Source: Archaeoglobus sp. JdFR-27 | Lineage (GTDB): Archaea > Halobacteriota > Archaeoglobi > Archaeoglobales > Archaeoglobaceae | Direction of reading: 5' to 3' | NCBI GenBank assembly: GCA_002011235.1 | Contig: MTMO01000013.1 | Span: 1 to 45,044, forward strand | DNA length: 45,044 nucleotides | Shown: in pieces, positions 7,106-14,944 of the stretch | Numbering within the stretch: position 1 is the stretch's first letter | How the letters are laid out: every line of letters begins with the position of its first letter | Made by a program: the position numbers and the translations under genes | Notes under the pieces: generated by a model | Told to the model about the DNA's origin: nothing | Database searches by the model: none | The model's input: only the letters and a program-made list of their open reading frames with translations

Positions 7106-7799
7106 GCCACCAATCGGAAAATCACCAATCGAAAAGGTTTTGTCATTTTTTGAGGAGGATGAGATTGCGTTTATGAATAAAGTCTATTATGAAGTCTTCG
7201 ATCCCTATACAAGCCTGCCTGTTTTGTATGCTGGTTCTGGAGGAGATCTGGAGCATGCTTTAATTCTCGGAAGAAATCTCGTTTTCTTTGAGTCTCATCT
7301 ACCACAAGAGAATATTTCTGAGATAACTTCCAAGATTGATGAAATAGGTAAGATTAGGAATCTGAAGAAGAGTGGTGAACTCGGAAGAGGTGGAAAAATC
7401 ATCATCGATTTTGATATCGCTGGAGTCAACTTTAAGCTTACATATTACGCTGAGGATGCTACAACAATTGGAGTGAAAAGCTACCCGGAGCTTGAAAGTG
7501 GGATCTACGTTTACTTTGTAAAGGTTCCTTTTCCAAAAGAGGAACGTGTGGGATCTCTCCGTGAACCTGGATTTTTTGGAAGAATTTTGAGTAAAATTGA
7601 GGTTGGTGGATTCTATTTTGAAAGAGAATGTCCGCTAACTTTCAAGATCTCCTCCAGCAAGTTGGGTTTTAAAAAAATCGCTTCAGGATACATCTCAGCT
7701 CTGTCGATACACAAAAATGCGATGGGAAATCTCTATAAAAAAATTAGAAGGGTTGATAACTTGCAGGAGTTGATCCATCAGGACTACCAGGAAATGTAG
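7092..7799 (+). CDS. hypothetical protein (235 aa), coupled to the Cys-rich gene
   Basis: No family recognised. The protein has a glycine-rich VLYAGSGGDLEHALIL segment at about residues 43-58 that looks like motif I of a Rossmann-type (methyltransferase-like) fold, followed by a strand ending in FFESH, where such folds place an acidic residue. The middle and C-terminal parts are mixed alpha/beta. There are no membrane segments. It starts inside the last 14 bp of the preceding Cys-rich gene, so the two probably act together. Its 3' end lies 2 bp from the convergent hydrolase gene. A methyltransferase-like activity is only a guess from the glycine motif. Confidence 0.7.
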   Translation: MSLDKPPIGKSPIEKVLSFFEEDEIAFMNKVYYEVFDPYTSLPVLYAGSGGDLEHALILGRNLVFFESHLPQENISEITSKIDEIGKIRNLKKSGELGRGGKIIIDFDIAGVNFKLTYYAEDATTIGVKSYPELESGIYVYFVKVPFPKEERVGSLREPGFFGRILSKIEVGGFYFERECPLTFKISSSKLGFKKIASGYISALSIHKNAMGNLYKKIRRVDNLQELIHQDYQEM

Positions 7800-7801
7800 A
7801 G

Positions 7802-8623
7802 TTAGCTAAAAACCTTTCCAACAAGTGTTGGATCGTGTCCTGGGAGGATTTGACTTCTTTTAGCTACTCTCATCGCTTTAAAGCAGCTGTCGAACCATTC
7901 TGTTAAGTCTACATGTAATCCAGGGGGTAGAAAAGGAAGGGAGGTTGGTTGAAGCTTGATCTTATTTCCTTTCAAGTCTTCCAACTCTATCGGTTCCTTC
8001 GGCGGATTTATATTGAGGTATGAATAAAAGTGGTCACCAGCAAGCAGATATGTCCTATCTTCAACTTTTTTGCTTTCCGTAATTCCAACCTCCACTCTAA
8101 CTCCTTGCAATCCTTGGGTATGTCCTGGAAGGAAAACCAGTTCGAGGCCCTTTTCGATAACAAAATCTCCATCAACAAGGCAAAGGTCCATGTTTTCCAT
8201 TTTCTGAATATGTTCTAAGTCGTATATGAACCTATAATGTATGGGAGGATTAAAAGCCGACATCCATTCCTTCTTTTGAACATAAATTCTAGCATTTTGG
8301 AAAAGCTCTATTATGGCAACATGATCGAAATGTAAATGTGTTAGGATAACTGTATCAATCTCTCCTGGTTTCACATTAACGGAGTCCAAAGCATCTCTGA
8401 CTCCCTTTTCCCCACCTCCAGAAACGGGAAATCCATGGACAAAGCCATTTACTGGCTCTTCAATCCCTGCATCAACGAGAATTTTTCTACCATTCCCCTC
8501 AATAAACCATATAAACACAGGGGCAACAACAAATGAGTTCATATCTCCAAGCATCTGCAAAACCCCTACCGGTGCCATGATTTCTGCCTGCTTTAATGGC
8601 CTTATCGTATATATATCGATCAC
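7802..8623 (-). CDS. metallo-beta-lactamase-fold hydrolase (N-acyl homoserine lactonase-like group)
   Basis: Soluble hydrolase of 273 residues with the binuclear-metal motif HLHFDH at 96-101, FLPGHTQG at about 163-170, AGDHFYS near 195 and a final PGHDP near 262. The order and the early ILVDAGIEEP segment resemble AHL lactonase-type members of the superfamily, but these sequences are widespread in archaea with unknown substrates, so quorum quenching should not be assumed. The gene is on the minus strand with no operon partner. The next gene upstream (8811) is divergent. Confidence 0.85.
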   Translation of the reverse strand: MIDIYTIRPLKQAEIMAPVGVLQMLGDMNSFVVAPVFIWFIEGNGRKILVDAGIEEPVNGFVHGFPVSGGGEKGVRDALDSVNVKPGEIDTVILTHLHFDHVAIIELFQNARIYVQKKEWMSAFNPPIHYRFIYDLEHIQKMENMDLCLVDGDFVIEKGLELVFLPGHTQGLQGVRVEVGITESKKVEDRTYLLAGDHFYSYLNINPPKEPIELEDLKGNKIKLQPTSLPFLPPGLHVDLTEWFDSCFKAMRVAKRSQILPGHDPTLVGKVFS

Positions 8624-8733
8624 TGGATTTACTTCATTTTGAAATTATTTAACATTTTAGGCATTTTTAAGATGCAATCTCTGAAATGGAAACTCGACGA
8701 TTACGACAGCAGAGTCTGGTAAATCTTTACAAA

Positions 8734-8755
8734 AAAACACAACCAAAACACAACT
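8734..8755 (+). repeat. 11-bp tandem duplication AAAACACAACY
   Basis: AAAACACAACC at 8734-8744 is immediately followed by AAAACACAACT at 8745-8755, in the divergent gap between the metallo-beta-lactamase gene and the next gene. The gap is otherwise unannotated. It is one of several such duplications in this window. Confidence 0.7.
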
Positions 8756-8810
8756 AAAACAAAAACAAATAAATAGCGGTGTGATATTTTATAAAAAGGA
8801 GTTATTAAGA

Positions 8811-9653
8811 ATGATAAAAATCGTATTAATCGCTTTAGGAACAATCTTTTTTCTGGTGATATCTTGTGTTATAATCGGAGACATTACCTTTAAGAAAAGT
8901 GCAAGAAGTGAAGCTGAGCAACTTTTTAAAAATAGTAAGATGGCAGAGATTGTTACTGAAGAAGATGTAAAAGATCTGCCTAAACCTGTTCAGAGATATT
9001 TGAAGTACACACAGATAATAGGCAAAGAAAAGATCAATTTTGTAAGACTGAAACAGGATGGATATTTTCGAATGAAAGAGGACCAAGGATGGATGCCGAT
9101 AGAGGCGGAGCAGTACTTCAACGCTGATTCGGTCGAGTTCATATGGATTGCAAAGGCTAAATTTGCTCCGCTGCTGTCGATTTACGCAAAAGATGAATTC
9201 ATTGATGGTAAAGGTAACTTGGTCGTAAAACTGCTTGGGCTCATCAAGGTTGTCGATGCAAAGGGATATGAGGTTGATCATGGAGAACTTCTGAGATTTC
9301 TCGCTGAATGTATTTGGTTTCCCTCAGCGTTTTTAAACGATTATATTGAATGGGAATCTATCGATAACGATTCAGCAAAGGCGACTATAAATTACAGGGG
9401 GATCTCGGCCTCAGCCGTTTTCTATTTCAATGAAAAAGGGGAGGTTACGAGTATTACTGCGAAAAGATACAGAGAAGTAGATGGAAAATTCGTGCTCGAA
9501 GACTGGGAAGGGAGAGTTTTGGAATATGAAAAGTTTAATGGCATAGTTGTTCCAAGTGGAGTTGATATAATCTGGAAATTAAAATCCGGGGATTTTTGTT
9601 ATGATAAAATCGGAATAATTGATATCGAGTACAACGAAGCTTCAACATATTAA
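8811..9653 (+). CDS. DUF6544/DUF6920-like membrane-anchored protein
   Basis: About 280 residues with one N-terminal transmembrane segment or uncleaved signal (IKIVLIALGTIFFLVISCVIIG, first 20 residues of interest) and a soluble beta-rich domain outside. The segments LPKPVQRYLKYTQIIG, LKQDGYF and IEAEQYFNADSVEFIW match what I recall of the DUF6544 (later DUF6920) family, found in bacteria and some archaea, with unknown function. The frame is open from a GTG at 8781, but the ATG at 8811 has AAAAGGAG about 9 bp upstream and starts directly before the hydrophobic segment. Family name confidence is moderate. The gene stands alone. Confidence 0.7.
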   Translation: MIKIVLIALGTIFFLVISCVIIGDITFKKSARSEAEQLFKNSKMAEIVTEEDVKDLPKPVQRYLKYTQIIGKEKINFVRLKQDGYFRMKEDQGWMPIEAEQYFNADSVEFIWIAKAKFAPLLSIYAKDEFIDGKGNLVVKLLGLIKVVDAKGYEVDHGELLRFLAECIWFPSAFLNDYIEWESIDNDSAKATINYRGISASAVFYFNEKGEVTSITAKRYREVDGKFVLEDWEGRVLEYEKFNGIVVPSGVDIIWKLKSGDFCYDKIGIIDIEYNEASTY

Positions 9654-9748
9654 CACACTAAACTAATGAATGAATTAGCATCTTTTCCTACCTCTCCGAC
9701 AAAAACGAGCATGAAAGATTTTATAAGTAAGGAAAATCCAATCTTGCC

Positions 9749-9997
9749 ATGAAATTGGCCGATGAAGTAAAAGTGGCTTTGATAACTGCTGCTTGCGTGC
9801 TTACAATTGCAATTGTATTCAAAAACATATTTCATGCTCAACCCGACTTTGTCCTATCGAATGCCCCAGTGTATCTACTTATCCTTTACCTGATTACAAG
9901 AGGTAAAAGTAGAAGATCAGAATGCAATAAACCCCTTTACTGGAGCATATCGATAATCTTTGTCACTTTGTTCATCATAGGATTCTATGCCATATGA
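9749..9997 (+). CDS. small two-pass membrane protein
   Basis: 82 residues with two hydrophobic stretches: about 8-24 (VALITAACVLTIAIVF) extended by 40-49 (PVYLLILYLI), and a C-terminal one at about 65-81 (WSISIIFVTLFIIGFYAI), separated by a basic loop (RGKSRRSECNK). No family recognised. It lies 95 bp after the DUF6544-like gene on the same strand, with TTTATAAG at 9720-9727 about 25 bp before the ATG, so it probably has its own leaderless promoter. A role cannot be given. Confidence 0.6.
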   Translation: MKLADEVKVALITAACVLTIAIVFKNIFHAQPDFVLSNAPVYLLILYLITRGKSRRSECNKPLYWSISIIFVTLFIIGFYAI

Positions 9998-10062
9998 TCT
10001 TGTCACCATATTTAACTAAAAACCAAAAGCGGCATCTAAAACTCAAATCAATCTTAAACCGA

Positions 10063-10146
10063 TGCGGGGGGAGGGATTTGAACCCTCGGACCCCTACGGG
10101 ACTAGACCCTCAATCTAGCGCCTTTTCCTGACTCGGCAACCCCCGC
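10063..10146 (-). tRNA. tRNA-Leu (anticodon GAG)
   Basis: On the minus strand the 84-nt RNA begins GCGGGGG at 10146 and ends CCCCCGC plus discriminator A at 10063, a perfect 7-bp acceptor stem. The anticodon arm is CTAGA-TTGAGGG-TCTAG with GAG at the centre (reads CUC/CUU leucine codons). The long variable arm (CCCGTAGGGG region) and GGTTCAAATCC T-arm are those of a class II tRNA. CCA is not encoded (ATC follows). No intron is seen. A TTTATAAAAT box lies only about 5-15 bp upstream of the mature end, closer than a normal promoter spacing. Confidence 0.95.
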
Positions 10147-10274
10147 TTTATTTTATAAAGATTTTCGAAGATTTTTAGGTGTTATTCTCGAACCCTTTTT
10201 ATTTTAAACCTCTAAATCGTGGCCTCTTACAACCTCTTATATAACCTCATCTTTGAGCTGTTTATGAAATTTGT

Positions 10275-10303
10275 GGTTTCAAGTTTAAGGTTTCAAGCTT
10301 TAA
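10275..10303 (+). repeat. 14/15-bp imperfect tandem duplication GGTTTCAAGYTTTAA
   Basis: GGTTTCAAGTTTAA (10275-10288) is followed at once by GGTTTCAAGCTTTAA (10289-10303) in the 222-bp gap between the tRNA-Leu gene and the phosphoribulokinase gene. The gap also shows repeated ACCTCTTA blocks near 10225-10245. No gene is seen in it. Confidence 0.6.
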
Positions 10304-10368
10304 AAGTTCAGAAAAGATTCTCTCAAAATTAGAGTTCCATTGTCAATATTATTTTTCGATTCTTTAGT

Positions 10369-11277
10369 CTACATCTCTCCATCTTTCGATCTGTACCTCT
10401 CGGCAACTCTCCAAGCAATTATAAGCCTTGCAACATCTACTTCATCTACCTTTTCCTTTTCGAGTATCATTCCACCACCAGCCACATTGGCGATTAATTC
10501 CTCAATCTCTGACAGGGTCTCTCTATCAACAATGCCATTGAATTCGATCAAGCTGTACCTTTTGCCCCCTCTGCTAATTTTTCTGTATTCTAAATAAAAT
10601 TCATCTGCTTCAAGCTCAACCATCGATGAAAGGTTCAGTGGAAAATGGATTTCACTCAACCTCTCGCCTGTAATCAGTTGGAGGATCCTTATCCAGTACG
10701 GTGAGCCTTTCTGGTATTCTTTCTTTGATTTATCTTTCCTTATTTTGACAATAATCTCAGCCCTTCTTTTTTGAGGTTCGACGTACTTTTTATAGTCGAT
10801 CTTTCTCGACTCCATCTCTTTAAGCACTTCTCCAAGTTTGTATCCCCGCTCATTAACATCCCTTTTTATCTTCCACTCCCTTCTTACCTCTAAATCTGGA
10901 TCTATAAATATCTTAAAATCGAACAGCTCACTAATTTTCTTTTTATAGAAAGGATGAAGTCCTTCAACAATCACGATTTTCCTAGGCTTTACTCCAATGG
11001 GCTCGGAAAATTTTCCTGTTGAGTGATCGTAAACGGGCATTAAGATTTTTTTATCCTCTTTCAATGATTTTATATCCTCATAAATCTTTTCAAAATCATT
11101 TGCTTTGGGATGAAGTGGAGTAAGGTTTAACTTTCTTCTTTGTTCCCTATCGTATTTGTGGTAGTTATCCAACGAGATTGTAATAACATTTTCCTCTCCG
11201 AAAAGCCTCACTATGCCTCTAGCAAACGTTGTTTTGCCGGATGCACTATCGCCAGCTATTCCGACGATGAATGCCAT
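10369..11277 (-). CDS. prk: phosphoribulokinase (archaeal type; PRK/uridine kinase family)
   Basis: P-loop kinase predicted to phosphorylate ribulose 5-phosphate to ribulose 1,5-bisphosphate. Seen in 302 residues: Walker A GDSASGKTT at 9-17, SLDNYHKYDR at about 35-44 followed by TPLHPKANDFE, PVYDHSTG near 82-89 and IVEGLHPFY near 104-112. The DNYHKYDR/HPxAN/YDHxTG set and the length of about 300 match archaeal and cyanobacterial PRK more than uridine kinase. In archaea this enzyme feeds RuBisCO in the reductive hexulose-phosphate route; RuBisCO itself is not in this window. It diverges from DNA ligase across a 61-bp shared promoter region. Confidence 0.82.
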   Translation of the reverse strand: MAFIVGIAGDSASGKTTFARGIVRLFGEENVITISLDNYHKYDREQRRKLNLTPLHPKANDFEKIYEDIKSLKEDKKILMPVYDHSTGKFSEPIGVKPRKIVIVEGLHPFYKKKISELFDFKIFIDPDLEVRREWKIKRDVNERGYKLGEVLKEMESRKIDYKKYVEPQKRRAEIIVKIRKDKSKKEYQKGSPYWIRILQLITGERLSEIHFPLNLSSMVELEADEFYLEYRKISRGGKRYSLIEFNGIVDRETLSEIEELIANVAGGGMILEKEKVDEVDVARLIIAWRVAERYRSKDGEM

Positions 11278-11308
11278 GAAACTCTTTCTTTACTAATTCT
11301 TAAATACT

Positions 11309-11317
11309 TTTATATAT
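11309..11317 (+). promoter_or_regulatory. TATA box for the DNA ligase gene
   Basis: TTTATATAT at 11309-11317 is centred about 27 bp upstream of the ligase ATG at 11339, which predicts a leaderless transcript. The same 61-bp gap must also hold the divergent phosphoribulokinase promoter. Confidence 0.55.
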
Positions 11318-11338
11318 CCTCATGAGAACTCAATATAA

Positions 11339-13030
11339 ATGAAATCTAATAATGAGAGCCTTTCATTTGCTGAATTCTCAGAATTCTGTATGGAGCTTGA
11401 AAAGATTTCTTCGACTTTAGAACTTGCTTCCAGAATTTCAGAGTATTTAAGAAAAATAAAGAATGATAAAGACCTCTACAACTTATCCCTTTTCATTCTT
11501 GGCAGAATTTATCCACCATGGGATGAGAGGGAAGTTGGTGTAGGTATCGGTTTGATATATGAGGCTTTAAGAATATCTACCGGCTTGAATAAAGCTCAGA
11601 TAGAGAATTTCGTAAAAGAGACAGGCGATCTGGGAATCGCATCAGAAATGGCCCTATCAAGAAAACTCCAAACCTCTCTTTTCGTCCAAGAACTCACCTT
11701 GCAATACGTAAGAGAGGTTTTTGACTCTATGAGTGCGTTGAAGGGTGAAAAAAGCCAGAAAAAGAAGATAAAGATGCTTGTCGATCTCTATTCCTCCGCT
11801 TCACCAATCGAAGCTAGATACCTTACGAGACTCCTTCTCGGTGAGATGAGGCTGGGTGTTGGAGAGGGTATTCTGAGAGATGCAATTGCTAAAGCTTGGG
11901 GACTTGACGCAGAGCTCATTGAGAGAGCATACATGATAACGAACGATTTTGGGACGGTTGCAATTACAGCCAAAAATGAAGGGCTTGAAGGACTGAAAAA
12001 GCTGAAGATAAAGCCACACATCCCGGTTAGGATGATGCTCGCTCAGGTGATTGAAAGCGTCGAATCAGCAATCAGCGAAATGGGAAAAGCAGCGGTAGAA
12101 TGGAAGTTCGATGGAACAAGGGTTCAAATCCATTATTCAGACGGCAAAATAACGATATTCTCCAGAAGACTTGAAAACGTAACAAGAGCATTGCCGGATG
12201 TCGTCAACATGGTGAAGGAGAATGTGGAGGAGGGAGTAATTCTTGATGGAGAGGCCATTGCAGTGAAAGATGGTAGACCACTTCCATTTCAGAACATCCT
12301 GAGGAGATTCAGAAGGAAGCACGATGTTGCGAAAGCAGCAGAGAGAATCCCCATAATCGTGCAGCTGTTCGATGTTCTCTATTGTAAAAACGATTATTTT
12401 AATGGCGAAACGATTGATTTACCACTGAAGGAAAGAAGGAAGATACTGGAAAGAGTCGTGAAGGAGAACGAAGGTTTGAAGGTTGCGAAACAAATTCTGA
12501 CTTCTGATCCCAAAGAGGTTAAAAGGATCTTTGATGAGTCGATTGAAGCTGGACATGAAGGGGTGATGATAAAGAATCCTGAATCTCCATACATCCCTGG
12601 AAAAAGAGGAAAGAACTGGTTGAAAATTAAGGAGGTTATGGAAACCCTCGATCTGGTTGTTATAGGTGGTGAGTGGGGGGAGGGTAAGAGAAGCCATTTG
12701 CTCAGCTCCTTTGTTCTTGCTTGTGTTGACGAGAATGGAGAGCTAATTCCAATTGGCAAAGTTGCGACTGGTTTTACAGATGAGGATCTTGAGGAGCTAA
12801 CTGAGCTTTTCAAACCTGAAATAGAGTTCGAAGAAGGGAAAAAGGTAACAATAACTCCTAAATATGTTTTCGAGGTCGCATATCAAGAAATTCAGAAGAG
12901 TCCCAAGTACAAGAGTGGTTTCGCCCTTCGTTTTCCACGATTCGTTAGATTGAGGGAGGATAAAGATGTATCCGAGGCTGATACATTGGAGAGAGTTTCA
13001 AAGCTTTACGAGAGCCAGTTTAAAGCCTAA
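11339..13030 (+). CDS. lig: ATP-dependent DNA ligase (replicative type)
   Basis: Seals nicks during lagging-strand synthesis and repair. At 563 residues it has the usual archaeal Lig1-like layout: an all-helical DNA-binding domain (about 1-225), then the nucleotidyltransferase domain with motif I EWKFDGTR (adenylated Lys256), motif III LDGEAIA near 304, motif IV HEGVMIKNP near 405 and motif V NWLKIK near 420. The C-terminal OB-fold ends in a KSPKYKSGFALRFPRFVRLRED segment (motif VI, with RFPR). All catalytic elements are present. It has its own TATA box. Its 3' end converges on ftsY across a 107-bp gap with a 12-bp duplication. Confidence 0.97.
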   Translation: MKSNNESLSFAEFSEFCMELEKISSTLELASRISEYLRKIKNDKDLYNLSLFILGRIYPPWDEREVGVGIGLIYEALRISTGLNKAQIENFVKETGDLGIASEMALSRKLQTSLFVQELTLQYVREVFDSMSALKGEKSQKKKIKMLVDLYSSASPIEARYLTRLLLGEMRLGVGEGILRDAIAKAWGLDAELIERAYMITNDFGTVAITAKNEGLEGLKKLKIKPHIPVRMMLAQVIESVESAISEMGKAAVEWKFDGTRVQIHYSDGKITIFSRRLENVTRALPDVVNMVKENVEEGVILDGEAIAVKDGRPLPFQNILRRFRRKHDVAKAAERIPIIVQLFDVLYCKNDYFNGETIDLPLKERRKILERVVKENEGLKVAKQILTSDPKEVKRIFDESIEAGHEGVMIKNPESPYIPGKRGKNWLKIKEVMETLDLVVIGGEWGEGKRSHLLSSFVLACVDENGELIPIGKVATGFTDEDLEELTELFKPEIEFEEGKKVTITPKYVFEVAYQEIQKSPKYKSGFALRFPRFVRLREDKDVSEADTLERVSKLYESQFKA

Positions 13031-13114
13031 TTGGAGTTTTTGAATAGGGTTTTTGGAAGAGATTCAAGATCTATAATTTGTTTTCAACTTGTTTTTCAAA
13101 CGTTCAATAAACGG

Positions 13115-13138
13115 TCTAAAACGATGTCTAAAACGATC
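13115..13138 (+). repeat. 12-bp tandem duplication TCTAAAACGATS
   Basis: TCTAAAACGATG (13115-13126) is directly repeated as TCTAAAACGATC (13127-13138), ending at the ftsY stop codon, in the convergent gap between lig and ftsY. Eleven of 12 positions are identical. Confidence 0.75.
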
Positions 13139-14151
13139 TACTCAAAAATCCTTTCAATCAACCACTGGGAATCGAACTTCACAAGATCGTCGTAATCTTG
13201 CCCGGTTCCAACGAAGAGAACTGGTTTTTCGGTGACATAGCTTATTGAAATCGCTGTCCCACCCTTTGGGTCTGCATCAAGCTTCGTTAGAATGCTTCCA
13301 TCTATCCCCACAGCCTCGTTGAACATCCTTGCCCTCTCAACGGCATCGTTTCCCGCTAAGCTTTCATCGACGAAAATAGTCAAGTCAGGCTTTGTCACCC
13401 TCTTTATCTTTCCAAGCTGATCTATAAGATTCTTTTTCGTGTGCATCCTACCAGCTGTGTCTGCAAGGACAACGTCTATCCCTCTCGCCTCAGCATGCCT
13501 TACGGCATCGTAAATAACGGCAGCGGGATCTGCTCCTGCCTTATGCTTTATCAGCTTAACATCAAGCCTTTTTGCATGTTCCTCAAGCTGTTCTATCGCT
13601 CCAGCTCTGAACGTATCGCCAGCAGCGATAACAACAGAAAATCCATCATCCATCAATCTTTTTGCCACCTTTGCTATTGTCGTCGTTTTTCCTGTCCCGT
13701 TCACTCCGACGAAGATTATATTCGCTGGCTTCTCTGCCTGTTTTATGTACTCATCGAAGTCAAACCTGTTTGCATCGAGAATCTGTTTTAGTATGTCCTT
13801 AAGTTCATCAACTACCAAGTCAGAAAGTTTCTGACCTATTTTCTTCCTTTTACCGATAAGCCTATCTTTCAGCTTTGAATTTATCTCCTCAACAACATCA
13901 AACGCAACATCGCTTTCTAAAAGGAGAATTTCAAGTTCGGAAAGAATTCCTTCGAGTTTTCCCTCATCGATTATTATCTCTCTCTCTAAAACTAAGGCAG
14001 AGAGTTTCTGTTTTAATCCGATTTTATTTTTTTCTCCGTACTTCTTTGCTTCTTCAATCTTAGTTGGCTCTTCTGCCTCGATGGCTCTTTCTGCTTCTTC
14101 ATCAACCTTATTTTTAAAGACTCTCAACCTCTCTTTTAAACTCTTAAACAT
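13138..14151 (-). CDS. ftsY: signal recognition particle receptor FtsY
   Basis: SRP-family GTPase that receives ribosome-SRP complexes at the membrane. The 337-residue protein starts with a charged, helical A-region (about 1-60), then a four-helix N domain (GLKQKLSALVL onward) and the G domain: GVNGTGKTTT (149-158), DTFRAGAIEQL (179-189), DTAGR (231-235), TKLD (289-292) and GGTAISISY with GTGQDYDDL near the end. GVNGTGKTTT and DTFRAGA are the FtsY form rather than SRP54. It is the last gene of the translation/secretion cluster, 31 bp after the prefoldin gene. Confidence 0.97.
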   Translation of the reverse strand: MFKSLKERLRVFKNKVDEEAERAIEAEEPTKIEEAKKYGEKNKIGLKQKLSALVLEREIIIDEGKLEGILSELEILLLESDVAFDVVEEINSKLKDRLIGKRKKIGQKLSDLVVDELKDILKQILDANRFDFDEYIKQAEKPANIIFVGVNGTGKTTTIAKVAKRLMDDGFSVVIAAGDTFRAGAIEQLEEHAKRLDVKLIKHKAGADPAAVIYDAVRHAEARGIDVVLADTAGRMHTKKNLIDQLGKIKRVTKPDLTIFVDESLAGNDAVERARMFNEAVGIDGSILTKLDADPKGGTAISISYVTEKPVLFVGTGQDYDDLVKFDSQWLIERIFE

Positions 14152-14182
14152 CTATATCCCTTTTCCTTTTACTGCAAAGGTT

Positions 14183-14611
14183 TTACTTCTGGGATTTTGA
14201 TATCTCGGCTATCTCTTTTTGGATCTCTTGGGCTTGGGAATAAATTCTCTCTAGAAGTTGAACGTACTGATCTTTGCCTTTTTCAACCTTCTCTTTTCTT
14301 TTCTTCAGTATATCGATAACTTCTCGAACTTCCCTCTCAATAACAACTCCCGCACCAACATCGACAAGCATCTTTTTGGATTCTTTCACATCGACATATG
14401 CGAAAACTCCAGCACCGAGATTCATCAGTGCATCAACGCCATCTTCCAACCCATCGAAGTATTCTAGGGTTTCGATTGTTTTGTCGAGCTCAGATTCCAC
14501 AACTTCCATCTCAAAAATCCTTTTCTGGATCGTTTCAGCCTCATTTTGAAGTTGCTGTAGCATAAGCAACTTTTCTTGTACTTCACGAGGCATTTCATTT
14601 CTTTCTTCCAT
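14183..14611 (-). CDS. pfdA: prefoldin alpha subunit
   Basis: Subunit of the archaeal alpha2-beta4 holdase chaperone that passes unfolded proteins to the thermosome. 142 residues: an N-terminal coiled-coil helix (about 5-50), a beta-hairpin region (MNLGAGVFAYVDVKESKKML, then VDVGAGVVIEREV) and a C-terminal coiled coil (about 100-140). The GAGVFAYV and VDVGAGVVIE strands are typical of the alpha subunit. It sits between ribosomal protein LX and ftsY, its conserved place in Euryarchaeota. Confidence 0.93.
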   Translation of the reverse strand: MEERNEMPREVQEKLLMLQQLQNEAETIQKRIFEMEVVESELDKTIETLEYFDGLEDGVDALMNLGAGVFAYVDVKESKKMLVDVGAGVVIEREVREVIDILKKRKEKVEKGKDQYVQLLERIYSQAQEIQKEIAEISKSQK

Positions 14612-14619
14612 TGTATCAC

Positions 14620-14826
14620 CTAATATTCAGCGGTTTTAATTTCCTCTATCTCTTTTATCTCCTCTATTTCAATCAGATTCCTTTTTATTTTATGGTTGCT
14701 TCCAATGAGAGAGAGTATTTTTTCAATTGCGAATCTTTCGTTATGTGCCTCAATAACCTTTGTGAACCTATTCCATGAGTCCCCATTTCTGAATCTTCCT
14801 CTAACCTCAAATCTCATTTCAACCAC
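14620..14826 (-). CDS. rpl18a: 50S ribosomal protein L18Ae/LX (L20a)
   Basis: Small archaeal large-subunit protein of 68 residues. MRFEVRGRFRNGDSWNRFTKVIEAHNE and ERFAIEKILSLIGSNHKIKRNLIEI match LX, which usually runs about 55-80 residues. The C-terminal tail repeats EIEEIK twice in tandem (residues about 53-64), an 18-bp in-frame near-duplication that seems to lengthen the tail. It is followed after 8 bp by pfdA. The gap before it (118 bp to eIF6) contains repeated GCCAACCA blocks. Confidence 0.92.
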   Translation of the reverse strand: MVEMRFEVRGRFRNGDSWNRFTKVIEAHNERFAIEKILSLIGSNHKIKRNLIEIEEIKEIEEIKTAEY

Positions 14827-14944
14827 CTTTTCGAGCTTTAACAGGATGTACCTCGGATTTTAAAAGCTTTGGTTTTTGTAAAACTTTTGGTAAACTTTTT
14901 GCCAACCATTTGCCAACCAATTTCAATTTTTACAAGGTTCTGGA

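Noticed and set aside
8672-8722. 16-codon frame MQSLKWKLDDYDSRVW
   Set aside because: Too short and without start context; more likely a chance frame in the divergent gap.
10147-10165. TTTATAAAAT as the tRNA-Leu promoter
   Set aside because: It is only about 5-15 bp from the mature 5' end, whereas about 25 bp is expected; unless the transcript is unusual, this is chance.
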